This document shows, piece by piece, positions 27,292 to 37,600 of a stretch of DNA of 64,000 bases. Each line of letters starts with the position of its first letter. Position 1 is the stretch's first letter. The position numbers were made by a program, and so were the translations under genes. Below the pieces are notes generated by a model. The model made no database searches. It was not told where the DNA came from and saw only the letters and a list, made by a program, of their open reading frames with translations. Source of the DNA: Saprospiraceae bacterium (GTDB lineage: Bacteria > Bacteroidota > Bacteroidia > Chitinophagales > Saprospiraceae); the NCBI GenBank assembly GCA_022841745.1, contig JALHQW010000001.1, forward strand, positions 15,166 through 79,165. The letters run 5' to 3'.

Positions 27292-28518
27292 CTAAATTAG
27301 CTTCTTTAAAGTGAATTCAAACTTGAGTCGTTTGCCATCTCTTTCCACCACCACTTTGGTAACTTTTCCTTCTTTTTTCCTAAATATTTGGCCCATTCGT
27401 TCCAAAGTCAGCAGGCTGGCTGGCGAGCTGTTGATTCGCTTGATGACATCCCCAACCATGATGCCGGCTGCCTCAGCTGGAGAGCCTTCAATTACGGAGT
27501 GAACCACATATTTGTTCATTCCTTGTTCCGTTGCTATAATTACCAATCCACTTTTGTCAAATTCGAACTCGGTCTTGTATCGCCGATTGGGTTGCAGGTA
27601 AAGTTTTTGCCCTGGGTAATCAATGATAACCAAGAAACGGCTCAGCACTTCGTTTCCGATAATGCCATTTCGGCCCCTCATTTTGACACTGTCCATTCCT
27701 TCAGTAAAGGTTTGGAAATTGGTAATGACTTCGTTGCATTCGAATTCGCCAAGTTGTAGGGAAGTTACCCGACCAAGATGGCCAGTAATGAAGCCACCAA
27801 GCCCAGCACCGATATTTCCCTGGACAGTATTGTCCGGAGGCTTGAGGCCGGGGTGCGTGTCCGTGTTCAGAAGGAGGGAAAGCATGGCACCTGTATCGAG
27901 CAACAATTTTACGTTCACCAAGGAGTCGTTTTGCGTACGGATGACTGTTTGAAGGTAAGGTTTGTTCTTTTCGATGATGATTGGCACTGGCACTGCTTCT
28001 CCAAATGTATGTTTCGTTGACTTGCTTTTCATCAACGTGATCACCTTTCTTTCATAATTGATCTTTACGACCAAACCTTTGAATAGGTCTGCCCCAATAA
28101 TCCCATCCACTTGGATGCCAATCATTTCCTCAAAATTGAAATAATCCTCTTTGAGCACCAACATGCTATGGTTGGGCGCCACCATGTTCTCTATGTTCAG
28201 ATGGATGCCCCTGATAAGGTAGGCGGTCAATTCCGTTTTTAGGTCAGCGCCAATGATTTTGAACTCCCGCTCATATGGGATTCCCAGAATATCGGTTACA
28301 CTTTTTTTTGAAAGGATGGAGTTTTCTGCGCCAGTGTCAAAGATGAACTGTAAGGGGAACACCCTTGAGAAGGTTACTTTGACTAAAATTAAGTTGTTCC
28401 TGAACTCGAAAGGGATGTCAATCTTGTTTACGTCTTTCAACAACTCATAGCCAGGTTGGGCATTGGTGGGTGGACCAATTAGTAGGAAAATGCCAAATAT
28501 GAGCAAAAAGGACTTCAT
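27292..28518 (-). CDS. Secreted retropepsin-like aspartyl protease with PDZ domain
   Basis: A 408-residue protein with signal peptide MKSFLLIFGIFLLIGPPTNA. Two aspartyl protease lobes are fused: Asp61 in FIFDTGAENS and Asp208 in LLLDTGAMLS supply the two catalytic aspartates, with flap-type hydrophobic segments (ILGIPY, GIIGADLF, GIIGNEVLS). A PDZ domain (about 320-405, SPAEAAGIMVGDVIKRIN) ends the protein. Such fusions occur widely in Bacteroidota; substrates are not known. It begins 9 bp after the LacI-type regulator gene on the same strand, so the two are probably one transcript. Confidence 0.9.
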   Translation of the reverse strand: MKSFLLIFGIFLLIGPPTNAQPGYELLKDVNKIDIPFEFRNNLILVKVTFSRVFPLQFIFDTGAENSILSKKSVTDILGIPYEREFKIIGADLKTELTAYLIRGIHLNIENMVAPNHSMLVLKEDYFNFEEMIGIQVDGIIGADLFKGLVVKINYERKVITLMKSKSTKHTFGEAVPVPIIIEKNKPYLQTVIRTQNDSLVNVKLLLDTGAMLSLLLNTDTHPGLKPPDNTVQGNIGAGLGGFITGHLGRVTSLQLGEFECNEVITNFQTFTEGMDSVKMRGRNGIIGNEVLSRFLVIIDYPGQKLYLQPNRRYKTEFEFDKSGLVIIATEQGMNKYVVHSVIEGSPAEAAGIMVGDVIKRINSSPASLLTLERMGQIFRKKEGKVTKVVVERDGKRLKFEFTLKKLI

Positions 28519-28527
28519 TTTTATTTT

Positions 28528-29526
28528 TCAAACCGACCCAAGTTCGACCAATGTGGTTTCGACCTCATGAAAAGGCCCATCTATCGCTTCACCTGACAAA
28601 ATTTTGAACAATAAGGTTGCAGCTGCGCTTCCAACTTCTTCGCCCGAATGCCGAATATGGGTGATACCCGGGAACAAATAATGAGGTGCCTTCCCATCGC
28701 TGATGGAGATAAGGGCAACGTCATCAGGCACTTTCAAATTGAGCCGTTGTATGACGTGGTACGCACGAACCAATAGCTTGTCGGACATGGTGAACAGTGC
28801 GGTTATGGAAGGGTTTTCGTCTAACCGCTTGGCGAGTACCTCCTCCACATCATCCCCTTCCCTTACCACCAAAATTGAATCATTTTCCAATGGGATTTGG
28901 TGTTGGTCGAAAACGTTTTTGAAACCAGTTGCCCGCAGGTTGGTCATGCCAAGTCTGTCGTCATCGAAGATGCCAATGATATGCTTGTGTCCCTTTTTTA
29001 TTAAGTATTCAACAGCTTTGTAGCTCGCCGCTGCATCGTCTATGGTAAGATAAGGTATTAGATCATTGCTCAAGACTCGGTCAATCTGGATCACACTCGT
29101 ACCCATTTCTTGCAACTTCAACAAATGCTCAAGGTCGGTAGTCTCTGAACTAACAGAAATCAACACGCCGTCCACGAACATTTGGATGCAGTAATCAATC
29201 AGTTCCTTTTCCCTCGAAAATCGGTTGTCAGATTGAAGGAAAATGAGGAAATACCCGTGTCGTTCCACCACACTGCTAATGCCCTGTAACACTTCGGGGA
29301 AGAAGAAGGTGTTCACCTCTGGGAGGATTACCGCGATTATTTTGGACTGCTTCGAGTGCAGGAACTGTGCATTGGGGTTGGGGTGGTAGTTGAGTGCGTT
29401 GGCCACCTCCTTCACTTTTTCCTTGGTTTCAAGCGCAATATCTGGATGGTCTTTCAAAGCCCTTGAAACGCCTGAAATGGAAAGCCCGGTCAGTTTTGCG
29501 ATGTCTTTCAGCGTAGAACGCCTCAT
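28528..29526 (-). CDS. LacI family transcriptional regulator
   Basis: A 332-residue DNA-binding regulator. The helix-turn-helix with hinge helix is at residues 1-55 (TLKDIAKLTGLSISGVSRAL then YHPNPNAQFL), followed by a periplasmic-binding-protein-like sensor domain (about 60-330) that should bind a small effector, often a sugar. I start at 29526 (MRRSTLKDIA), the canonical family N-terminus; the frame open to 29643 would add 39 atypical residues and cover likely operator DNA. It is divergent from the SusC/SusD pair and heads a two-gene unit with the aspartyl protease, so it probably controls one or both (inference). There is no receiver or kinase domain. Confidence 0.93.
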   Translation of the reverse strand: MRRSTLKDIAKLTGLSISGVSRALKDHPDIALETKEKVKEVANALNYHPNPNAQFLHSKQSKIIAVILPEVNTFFFPEVLQGISSVVERHGYFLIFLQSDNRFSREKELIDYCIQMFVDGVLISVSSETTDLEHLLKLQEMGTSVIQIDRVLSNDLIPYLTIDDAAASYKAVEYLIKKGHKHIIGIFDDDRLGMTNLRATGFKNVFDQHQIPLENDSILVVREGDDVEEVLAKRLDENPSITALFTMSDKLLVRAYHVIQRLNLKVPDDVALISISDGKAPHYLFPGITHIRHSGEEVGSAAATLLFKILSGEAIDGPFHEVETTLVELGSV

Positions 29527-29611
29527 GATTGGATTGTGAAATGAATGGAAATGAAAAAATGGGTTATTTCCGTAAATGTAAACCTTTGCAAGAATAGAAG
29601 GTCGGGGCGAC

Positions 29612-29639
29612 GGAAAAGTTTTCCACATCAATCGTTTGA
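29612..29639. promoter_or_regulatory. Candidate LacI-type operators
   Basis: Two adjacent palindromes in the divergent gap: GGAAAAGTTTTCC (29612-29624) and TCAATCGTTTGA (29628-29639). The second has the central CG and 12-bp dyad typical of LacI-family sites, with one mismatch pair. Confidence 0.4.
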
Positions 29640-29883
29640 GCAAAGCTTGTAGTCAGAAAACAATTCGCAATATAAAGGATTCACAGGCGCTGATGCACCA
29701 CAGATTTGTTTATTTTTAGAGATTTACGAAGTTTTTTCAGAAACAGGTTCACAAAACCCAATATTTGGTCGTTTAGAACTTATTTCGCAGCTTTGCCCCG
29801 TTGATGTTGTTTTTACACAATGCCCCAAACTTTTTTTCATTGAATTTCCCATATCCATATCCTCAATAAAAGGCTTTACAACT

Positions 29884-29891
29884 AACTTTTG
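29884..29891 (+). promoter_or_regulatory. Possible -7 element of the SusC gene
   Basis: AACTTTTG (seven of eight to TAnnTTTG) 22 bases before the ATG at 29914. No TTTG is present at the usual upstream distance, so activation by a regulator may be required (inference). Confidence 0.35.
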
Positions 29892-29913
29892 TCTAACTAA
29901 ATCAAAATTTTGT

Positions 29914-32900
29914 ATGAAACTTAAGTTTGACTTTCTAGCGAAATGTCTGCTGCTGCTATTCGTGGCATTGGGCATAAGCAGCCTGGCATTGGCCCAGCGC
30001 ACCATCAAAGGTACGGTGACTGATGCGCAGACAGGAGAAGCGCTGATTGGTGCTAACGTGCTCGTACTTGGGACTAGCAGTGGTACCATTACGGACATTG
30101 ACGGCACTTATGAAATCAGGGTACCCGATGGCGCTACCCAACTGGAGTTTACCTTTACGGGCTATGCCTCACAAAAAGTAGCTCTAACTGCATCCAACGT
30201 TTATGACGTGAAAATGGACGCAGGTACCGTACTTGATGAAGTCGTAGTTATTGGCTACGGTTCTGTTAAGAAATCTGATGCTACGGGTGCTGTATCCTCT
30301 GTTACTTCTGAGGATTTCAACCAAGGCGTGATTACTTCGCCTGAGCAGTTGATTCAGGGCCGGGCCGCTGGTGTGCAAGTGACCAACAACTCGGGTGAGC
30401 CGGGCGGTGGTGTCAATGTACGTATCCGTGGTACATCTTCTGTACGTGCAGGCAACAACCCACTCTATGTGGTTGACGGCGTGCCACTTGCAGGTGATGA
30501 CATCAGTGGTGGTGGTTTTGATGTGGGTCTTGGCCGTCAGACGGCAAGGAACCCGCTTAGCTTTTTGAATCCAAATGATATTGCGAGCATAGACATTTTG
30601 AAAGATGCTTCCGCAACTGCCATTTACGGTTCACGGGGCGCCAATGGTGTGGTTATCATTACGACCAAAAGTGGTGCATCCGGCAAAGGCTCTTTGAGCT
30701 ATGACTACAATCTTGGCTTTAGCAATATCACCAAAAAAGTGGATGTACTCAGCAAGGATGATTTCCTTGATGCTTATGAGTCATTCAATGGTGCCGCTGC
30801 ACGTGCCACTTTGGACAAAGGTGGTGAGACTGATTGGCAAGATGAAATCCTTAGAACGGGCATAACCCACAACCACAACCTTTCATTTGGAGGTGGTGAT
30901 AAGTCAAGCAATTACCGTTTCTCTTTGGGTGTTCAAGACCAAGAGGGTATTGTAAAGAATGCTGCACAACAACGGACGAGTGCAACGTTCAATGGATCAA
31001 AGAAATTCCTTGATGATCGCCTGAAAATTGGTACGCAGATATCTGTTTCCCGAGTTCATGACGATGCAGTGCCCATTTCTGAGAACGTAGGTTTTGAGGG
31101 TGACCTTTGGTCAAATGCCTTGAAGGCAAACCCATCGCTTCCAGTTCGTGATGCAGATGGTAACCTCAATCAGCCTGGTGCTACTGAACCAAACCCAGTT
31201 GCATTGCTTGAATACGTGAAGGACTTTACCAACACCATTAGGGCTTTGGGTAACATCAATGCTGAGATTCAGCTTGCCGACGGATTGACCTTCAAAACAG
31301 TACTTGGTGCTGACAATTCTACTTCAAGCCGCAAGTCAGCTTGGTCGAAGGATCTGATTGCCGGTACAGGCGGCCCAGCTGGTAAAGGTTTTCTTTACAT
31401 TGGCGATATTGAAGTTGACAATAAGTTGTGGGAAAACTATTTTTCTTATAACAAGAAATTTGGCAGTACCAGCTTTTCTGGTACACTGGGATACTCTTAC
31501 CAACAGTTCAACAGGTATTCTAAATTCACCGAGTTGACCAACTTCCGTACCAATGATCTTGACATTATGATCAACAACTATGCTTCTGCTGACCAAGCTG
31601 GCGGCAAAGGAATAGTTGGTACAAACTCGTTTGGTACTACTGATGAGTTGCAGTCCTACTTCGGTCGTGTCAACTTCGGCATTATGGATAAGTACTTGTT
31701 GACCGCCACACTCCGTGCCGATGGTTCAACAAGATTTGGCGGTGACAACAAATATGGCTACTTCCCTGCATTCGCCTTCAAGTGGAGGTTGATTGAAGAA
31801 GAGTTCGTGCCAGAATTTTTCTCTGATTTGGGTCTTCGCTTGGGCTATGGTGTTACTGGTAACCAAGAGATTCCTCACAATCTTTACCAAGAGCGTCAGC
31901 GTTATGGCAATTGGGACGTAAACAACAATGGTGACGTAAATGGTGGTGGCATTAGTTCTGTTGCTTTTGCAAACCCAGGTTTGAAGTGGGAAACTTCAAC
32001 GCAAACGAACATTGGTATTGATTTCGGCTTCTCAAGCAATAAGGTGAGCGGTAGCATTGATTTGTACAACAAGAATACTAACGACCTTTTGATTCAAGTG
32101 ACTTCTGCCCAGCCTGCTGTTACTCCGTTCGTTTGGAAAAACTTGGATGCAGACGTAATCAATCAGGGCGTAGAATTGAATTTGAGTGTTGTTGCTGTTG
32201 ACAAGTCTGGCTTTGACTGGAACATCATGGGTAACGTTGCCTACAACAAGAATGAGGTAAAGAATTTCTCAGGCCTTATCAATACTGGTGAAATCAACGG
32301 CCAAGGTTTGACAGGAGCATTTGCACAAAGGATTGCTGAAGGGCAACCTTTATTTGCATTCTTTGTTCGTGAATTTGGCGGGTTTGACGACAATGGAATT
32401 ACCATTTACACAGGTGGCGATGTTCAGAAATTCACTGGCGCAAGCCCAATTCCAAAATGGACAGGTGGTATCACCAATAATTTCCGCTTTGGTGCCCTTG
32501 ATTTCAGCTTTTTCTTCAACGGTGCTTTTGGTCACTACATTTATGACAACAACCAAAATGCATTGTTTACAGCTGGTTCTTTGGCCAATGGTCGTAACGT
32601 TCGCAGCGATGTAGTAGGGAATGGCGAAGGTTCTCTTAATGCACCAGACGTTTCTAGCCGCTTCTTGCACAAAGGAAATTTTGTTAGGCTGCAGAACGTA
32701 AACTTGGGGTATAACCTGAAGACGAACATCAAGAACATCTCTGGTATTAGGCTGTCACTGACTGGTCAAAACCTTTTTGTAATGACAAAATACCCAGGCC
32801 AAGACCCTGAGGTAAATACGAACAAAGCTTTGAACGGTGTACCTTCGCTTGGCATTGATTACAGCGCATTCCCTCGTGCCCGCACGATCATGCTTGGCGC

Positions 32901-32916
32901 AAACATTACATTCTAA
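29914..32916 (+). CDS. SusC/RagA family TonB-linked outer-membrane transporter
   Basis: A 1000-residue TonB-dependent transporter. Signal peptide to about residue 28 (SSLALAQ), CarboxypepD_reg-like domain (about 30-110, IKGTVTDAQTGEALIGANV), a TonB-box-like region (VLDEVVVIGYG), the plug (about 120-235, with GVQVTNNSGEPGGG and LYVVDGVPL) and a 22-strand barrel to the end (ARTIMLGANITF). It imports a ligand captured by the SusD partner encoded 18 bp downstream, using proton motive force via TonB. The gene context lacks a glycoside hydrolase, polysaccharide lyase or sulfatase, so the ligand cannot be guessed from neighbours. Control by the divergent LacI regulator is likely. Confidence 0.96.
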   Translation: MKLKFDFLAKCLLLLFVALGISSLALAQRTIKGTVTDAQTGEALIGANVLVLGTSSGTITDIDGTYEIRVPDGATQLEFTFTGYASQKVALTASNVYDVKMDAGTVLDEVVVIGYGSVKKSDATGAVSSVTSEDFNQGVITSPEQLIQGRAAGVQVTNNSGEPGGGVNVRIRGTSSVRAGNNPLYVVDGVPLAGDDISGGGFDVGLGRQTARNPLSFLNPNDIASIDILKDASATAIYGSRGANGVVIITTKSGASGKGSLSYDYNLGFSNITKKVDVLSKDDFLDAYESFNGAAARATLDKGGETDWQDEILRTGITHNHNLSFGGGDKSSNYRFSLGVQDQEGIVKNAAQQRTSATFNGSKKFLDDRLKIGTQISVSRVHDDAVPISENVGFEGDLWSNALKANPSLPVRDADGNLNQPGATEPNPVALLEYVKDFTNTIRALGNINAEIQLADGLTFKTVLGADNSTSSRKSAWSKDLIAGTGGPAGKGFLYIGDIEVDNKLWENYFSYNKKFGSTSFSGTLGYSYQQFNRYSKFTELTNFRTNDLDIMINNYASADQAGGKGIVGTNSFGTTDELQSYFGRVNFGIMDKYLLTATLRADGSTRFGGDNKYGYFPAFAFKWRLIEEEFVPEFFSDLGLRLGYGVTGNQEIPHNLYQERQRYGNWDVNNNGDVNGGGISSVAFANPGLKWETSTQTNIGIDFGFSSNKVSGSIDLYNKNTNDLLIQVTSAQPAVTPFVWKNLDADVINQGVELNLSVVAVDKSGFDWNIMGNVAYNKNEVKNFSGLINTGEINGQGLTGAFAQRIAEGQPLFAFFVREFGGFDDNGITIYTGGDVQKFTGASPIPKWTGGITNNFRFGALDFSFFFNGAFGHYIYDNNQNALFTAGSLANGRNVRSDVVGNGEGSLNAPDVSSRFLHKGNFVRLQNVNLGYNLKTNIKNISGIRLSLTGQNLFVMTKYPGQDPEVNTNKALNGVPSLGIDYSAFPRARTIMLGANITF

Positions 32917-32934
32917 TCAAAAAAATCATTAATC

Positions 32935-34446
32935 ATGAATCGCAACAAATTTTTATTCTTTCTTTTGGTAAGTTTGACTGGGGTGTTCTCATTCTCAGCA
33001 TGTACCGACTTGGAAGTGGATGAAAGGGATTCCATTGTAGTTGAAAGCACTGACGAAGGATTCAAAGGTGATGGCCCTGCCCTTTTAGCTTCAGCCTACA
33101 ACGACCTTGGCGCATTCAACGACCAAGCCAATATATACTCGCTTTATGAGCATGTAACCGATGAAATGATACCTCCCACCCGTGGTGTTGACTGGGGTGA
33201 CAACGGTGTTTGGCGTACCCTGCACCAACATACTTGGGATCCAACACATTCATGGATTTTGAACAGCTGGAACCAGTTGAACTCTTTTGCATTCAAATGC
33301 AACCAGATTTTGGCCTCTACCGATCCTGCACCTAATGCACAACAAGCAGCTGAGGCAAAATTCCTGCGTGCATTTTACCGCTTCCACGTTATGGATCTTT
33401 GGGGTCAAGTGCCTGACAGGGGCGTTGACGAAGGAGTAGATGTAAACCCTCGTGTTTACAGCCGTGCAGAAGCTTTTGATCTCATCCTAAACGATGTTAA
33501 TGAAGCACTTCCAAACCTACCTTCACAAGGCCCAAGTGCTGATCCAGCCGTTTCTGGTAAAGCTTCCAAAGCTGCTGCCTATGGTCTATTGGCTCGCCTT
33601 TACCTGAACAAAGGTGTTTACACCAATGCCGATCCTACTGGCAATTACAAATTTGAAAGTGCTGACATGGATAAGGTCATTGAGTACGTTGATGCCATTG
33701 AAGCTGAAGGTTATTCCTTGGAAGATGAGTACTTCACCAACTTTTCGGTGAATGCAACTAAAGAGATAATTTTTGAAGTTCCAGTTGGTTCTCCACAGAA
33801 TCGCTACTTCATGACGCTGCACTACAATCAGAATCCTTCTGGCTGGAACGGCTTTACCACGTTGGCTGAATTCTATGACAAATTTGATGACAACGATCAG
33901 CGTATAGGTAACTATCCTACTCCCGATGGCTCTGAATTTTCTGGCATTGGCCGCGGTTTCTTAGTTGGGCAACAATACAAGGACGACGGTTCAGTACTCG
34001 TTGATACTCGTTCGCAAAAGCCACTTGAATTTACGAGGGACGTACCGCTTGCAGGTGCCGCCACCGAGAAAGGTATCCGTGCCATCAAGTATCACCCTTC
34101 CAATAAAGGTCAAATTATTCTCATGCGTTGGGCTGAAATGTTGCTAAACAAGGCCGAAGCCATGATGCGCAAGGGTGACTCCGCTGGTGCCTTGGCGCTG
34201 GTTAACCAACTTCGTGCTAAGCGTGGTGCTGATGCGCTCGGCAGCTTGGATGAGACTGCTATGCTCGATGAGCGTGGCCGTGAACTTTACTGGGAAGGTC
34301 ACCGTAGAATAGATCAAGTTCGCTTCGGTACTTTTGCTGGTACTTGGCATGAAAAAACTGTTACTGAACCGTTCAGGGTACTTTATCCTGTTCCACAACA
34401 GGCTTTGGATTCAAATCCGAACTTGAAGCAGAACGATGGCTATTAA
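32935..34446 (+). CDS. SusD/RagB family ligand-binding lipoprotein
   Basis: A 503-residue surface lipoprotein; Cys23 in FSFSACTDLE is the lipidation site. The TPR-rich SusD fold is indicated by AKFLRAFYRFHVMDLWGQVP (about 140), KASKAAAYGLLARLYLNKG (about 210) and the C-terminal RWAEMLLNKAEAMM ... ERGRELYWEGHRRIDQVRF. It caps the SusC transporter and binds the substrate. It is in the same transcript as SusC (18-bp gap) and is followed by a strong terminator, which separates the pair from the next operon. Confidence 0.96.
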   Translation: MNRNKFLFFLLVSLTGVFSFSACTDLEVDERDSIVVESTDEGFKGDGPALLASAYNDLGAFNDQANIYSLYEHVTDEMIPPTRGVDWGDNGVWRTLHQHTWDPTHSWILNSWNQLNSFAFKCNQILASTDPAPNAQQAAEAKFLRAFYRFHVMDLWGQVPDRGVDEGVDVNPRVYSRAEAFDLILNDVNEALPNLPSQGPSADPAVSGKASKAAAYGLLARLYLNKGVYTNADPTGNYKFESADMDKVIEYVDAIEAEGYSLEDEYFTNFSVNATKEIIFEVPVGSPQNRYFMTLHYNQNPSGWNGFTTLAEFYDKFDDNDQRIGNYPTPDGSEFSGIGRGFLVGQQYKDDGSVLVDTRSQKPLEFTRDVPLAGAATEKGIRAIKYHPSNKGQIILMRWAEMLLNKAEAMMRKGDSAGALALVNQLRAKRGADALGSLDETAMLDERGRELYWEGHRRIDQVRFGTFAGTWHEKTVTEPFRVLYPVPQQALDSNPNLKQNDGY

Positions 34447-34491
34447 TTATCTAGCCGTTTGCTGTAAAAAACAACTATTCCTTTAGACAGT

Positions 34492-34528
34492 CGAAAGGCC
34501 GCCGAATTCGGCGGCCTTTCGTTGTTTA
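34492..34528 (+). terminator. Terminator after the SusD gene
   Basis: A 30-base perfect palindrome (34492-34521) starting CGAAAGGCCGCCGAA and centred on GAATTC, followed by TTGTTT. Confidence 0.9.
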
Positions 34529-34578
34529 CTGGCCAATCTATTCAGAACACCTTGGGAATCGTTTTGGCCAATGCTTTT

Positions 34579-34586
34579 TAACTTTG
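34579..34586 (+). promoter_or_regulatory. -7 promoter element of the surface-protein operon
   Basis: TAACTTTG is a full match to TAnnTTTG, 34 bases before the ATG at 34621. The upstream box is less clear: TTG at 34552-34554 is 24 bases away. Confidence 0.5.
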
Positions 34587-34620
34587 AGCAAAATTCGAAA
34601 TGCCGATGTTTTCAACTTCA

Positions 34621-37600
34621 ATGAGATGGACCGTTGCCTTTTTGGTAGCGCTGCTTTTATTACAGGTTTCTTGTGCTGACAACAAGTATGATAATCTGAT
34701 ATTTGAGCAACTACCGTCTTCTAGCACGGGTATTTCATTCATTAACAAGGTTGAGAACAACGAACGGATGAACATCTTCAGCTACCGCAATTTCTACAAT
34801 GGCGGTGGTGTGGCCCTTGGCGATATTAACAATGATGGCCTGCCTGATGCCTACCTAACGGCCAATATGGGAGACAACAAGCTCTACCTCAACAAAGGAG
34901 GTTTGCACTTTGAAGACATAACTGAGAAGGCAGGGGTAAAAGGAACAAAAGCATGGAGCACGGGTGTGGTAATGGTGGACATTAATGCAGATGGATGGCT
35001 GGATATCTACGTTTGCAATGCTGGCTATTTTGAAGGAGATGACCAACAGAATGAGCTTTTCATCAACAACCAAGATGGGACTTTCACTGAAAAAGCAGCA
35101 GAATTCGGACTAAACGAAAACGGCTACACAACCCACGCAGCTTTTTTCGATTATGACCTTGACGGAGATCTAGACTGTTACATCCTGAACAACAGCTTCA
35201 TGCCAGTAAATACGCTCAATTATTCCAACAATCGTGAATTGTATGCCGAAGATTGGCCGGTTGAAGATTTCCTCAAAGGTGGAGGTGATAAACTGCTTCG
35301 CAATGACAATGGAAAATTCACGGACGTTTCAAAAGAAGCTGGTATTTATGGTTCCCTTATCGGCTTTGGCTTGGGCGTAACCGTTGGCGATGTAAATGGA
35401 GACCACTGGCCCGACCTCTACATTTCAAATGATTTTTATGAACGTGATTACCTCTACATTAACCAACAGAATGGCAGCTTCAAGGATGAAATTGAAAGCT
35501 GGACAGAACACCTAAGCCTTGCTTCTATGGGGGCTGATATGGCGGACATCAACAACGATGGCTTCCCTGAGATATTCACTACCGAAATGCTCCCTGGGGA
35601 CGAAACAAGGCTGAAAACCCTAACCCTTTTTGAAAATTACAGCCTCTACCAGATGAAGCTCGACCGAGGATTTTACCATCAATACATGCAAAACTGCCTG
35701 CATCTCAACAACCGGGACAAAACCTTCAGTGAGATAGCACATTTCGCTGGGGTATCTGCTACAGATTGGAGCTGGGGTGCCCTGATGTTCGACATGGATA
35801 ACGATGGTTATAGGGATATTTACGTCTGCAACGGCATTTTCCAAGATGTGATAGATCAAGATTTCATGGACTTTTTTGCGGATGATGTAATGCAAAAAAT
35901 GGCATTGACTGGCAAAAAAGAAGAACTTGGCAAAGTGACGGAAAAAATGCCTTCAGTCCCTATTGCAAACAAGGCATTCAGGAACCGTGGTGACCTTAGT
36001 TTCGAAGACGTTGGCGAGAAATGGGGCTTTTCTAAGCCGACATTTTCCAATGGGGCGGCATACGCTGACTTGGACAATGACGGCGACCTCGACCTTATGG
36101 TAAACAATGTCAACCAAGAGGCACTTGTCTATCGAAACCATTCTACCGAAAAACTGAAAAATCATCATTTATCCATCAACTTAAAAGGGAAAGGGCAGAA
36201 TACATATGCTATTGGCGCTATGGTAAACTTGTACCGTGGTGACGAACAACTAAACTTTCAATTAGTGCCGAGCCGTGGGTTTCAGTCCTCGGTTGACTAT
36301 AAAATGGTATTTGGCTTAGGTCATAACAAGGTTATTGACTCACTGGTGGTTATCTGGCCTGACCTTTCCAAATCTGTGCTGTTGGGACCGTCTGCCGATT
36401 CAACCCTATTGCTCAACTGGTCGGATGCCAATTCGAAAACTACTGGCAATCTCTATGACCTTGCAACGCAACCAGACAAACTGCTAGCGGAGGTATCGAA
36501 CATTTTTGATAAACACGCAGAAAATACTGGCTTCGTGGATTTTTACAACGAAGGCCTGAGTTTTCGGATGTTGTCCCGTGAAGGGCCAAAAGGTGCTGTG
36601 GCTGATGTGAACGGTGATGGCCTAGATGATCTTTTTATAGGCGGTGCCAAAGGCCAACCTGGTCAACTTTATGTACAATCCTCAAATGGAAGCTTTATCC
36701 CAATAGAAAAAAATACATTTGAGCGAGACTCTAGCCATGAAGATACGGCTGTCATCTTTTTGGATGTAGATGGCGACGGTGACCCAGATCTGTTTGTGGG
36801 AAGCGGAGGAAATGAGTTGCCTACCAACCATCGCCTGTTAAAGGACCGAATTTACTTCAACGATGGCAAGGGGAATTTCACGTTGAACGAAAAAGCGCTT
36901 CCGCCAAATGGAATGAATACCGCAGTTGCCGTTTCTCTGGATTTTGACGGTGATGGCGATCAAGACCTATTCGTAGGTAGCCGAAGTGTGTCTCAGATTT
37001 ACGGAACACCCCCTAGGCATTATTTGTACGAGAATGATGGCAAAGGACAATTCAAGGATGTGGTAAAGACCGTTTGTCCTGATTTGTTAAGGCTTGGCAT
37101 GGTGACAGACGCAACCCTTGCGAATATAGTTGGCGATGAGTCTCCAGAATTGGTGATCGTGGGCGAATGGCGCAACCCAATGGTTTTTGAGGTAAAAAAA
37201 GGGTTGAAACTTACAAAAAACAACCTTTCGGATTACAGTGGGTGGTGGTATGCTGTAAAATCTGCTGACCTTGACGGTGATGGCGACCAAGACCTCGTGC
37301 TTGGGAATCGGGGAGAAAACTTCTACTTCACAGGCTCCAAAGATGCTCCATGCAAGCTTTGGGTAGGTGATTTTGATTCCAATGGCATGCTGGAGAAAAT
37401 AATGACGAGGAGTATCGGTGGTAAGGACATGCCCATTCCCATGAAAAAGGAATTGACGAGCCAGCTACCGGGCTTGAAAAAGGAAAATCTGCGGCATACC
37501 GAATACGCAACAAAGAGTATTCAAGAACTAATACCCGAAAGCAATTTGAAAAAGGCAGCAATTATGGAAGCCAATTTCTTCCAGTCGGCGGTGGCACTCA

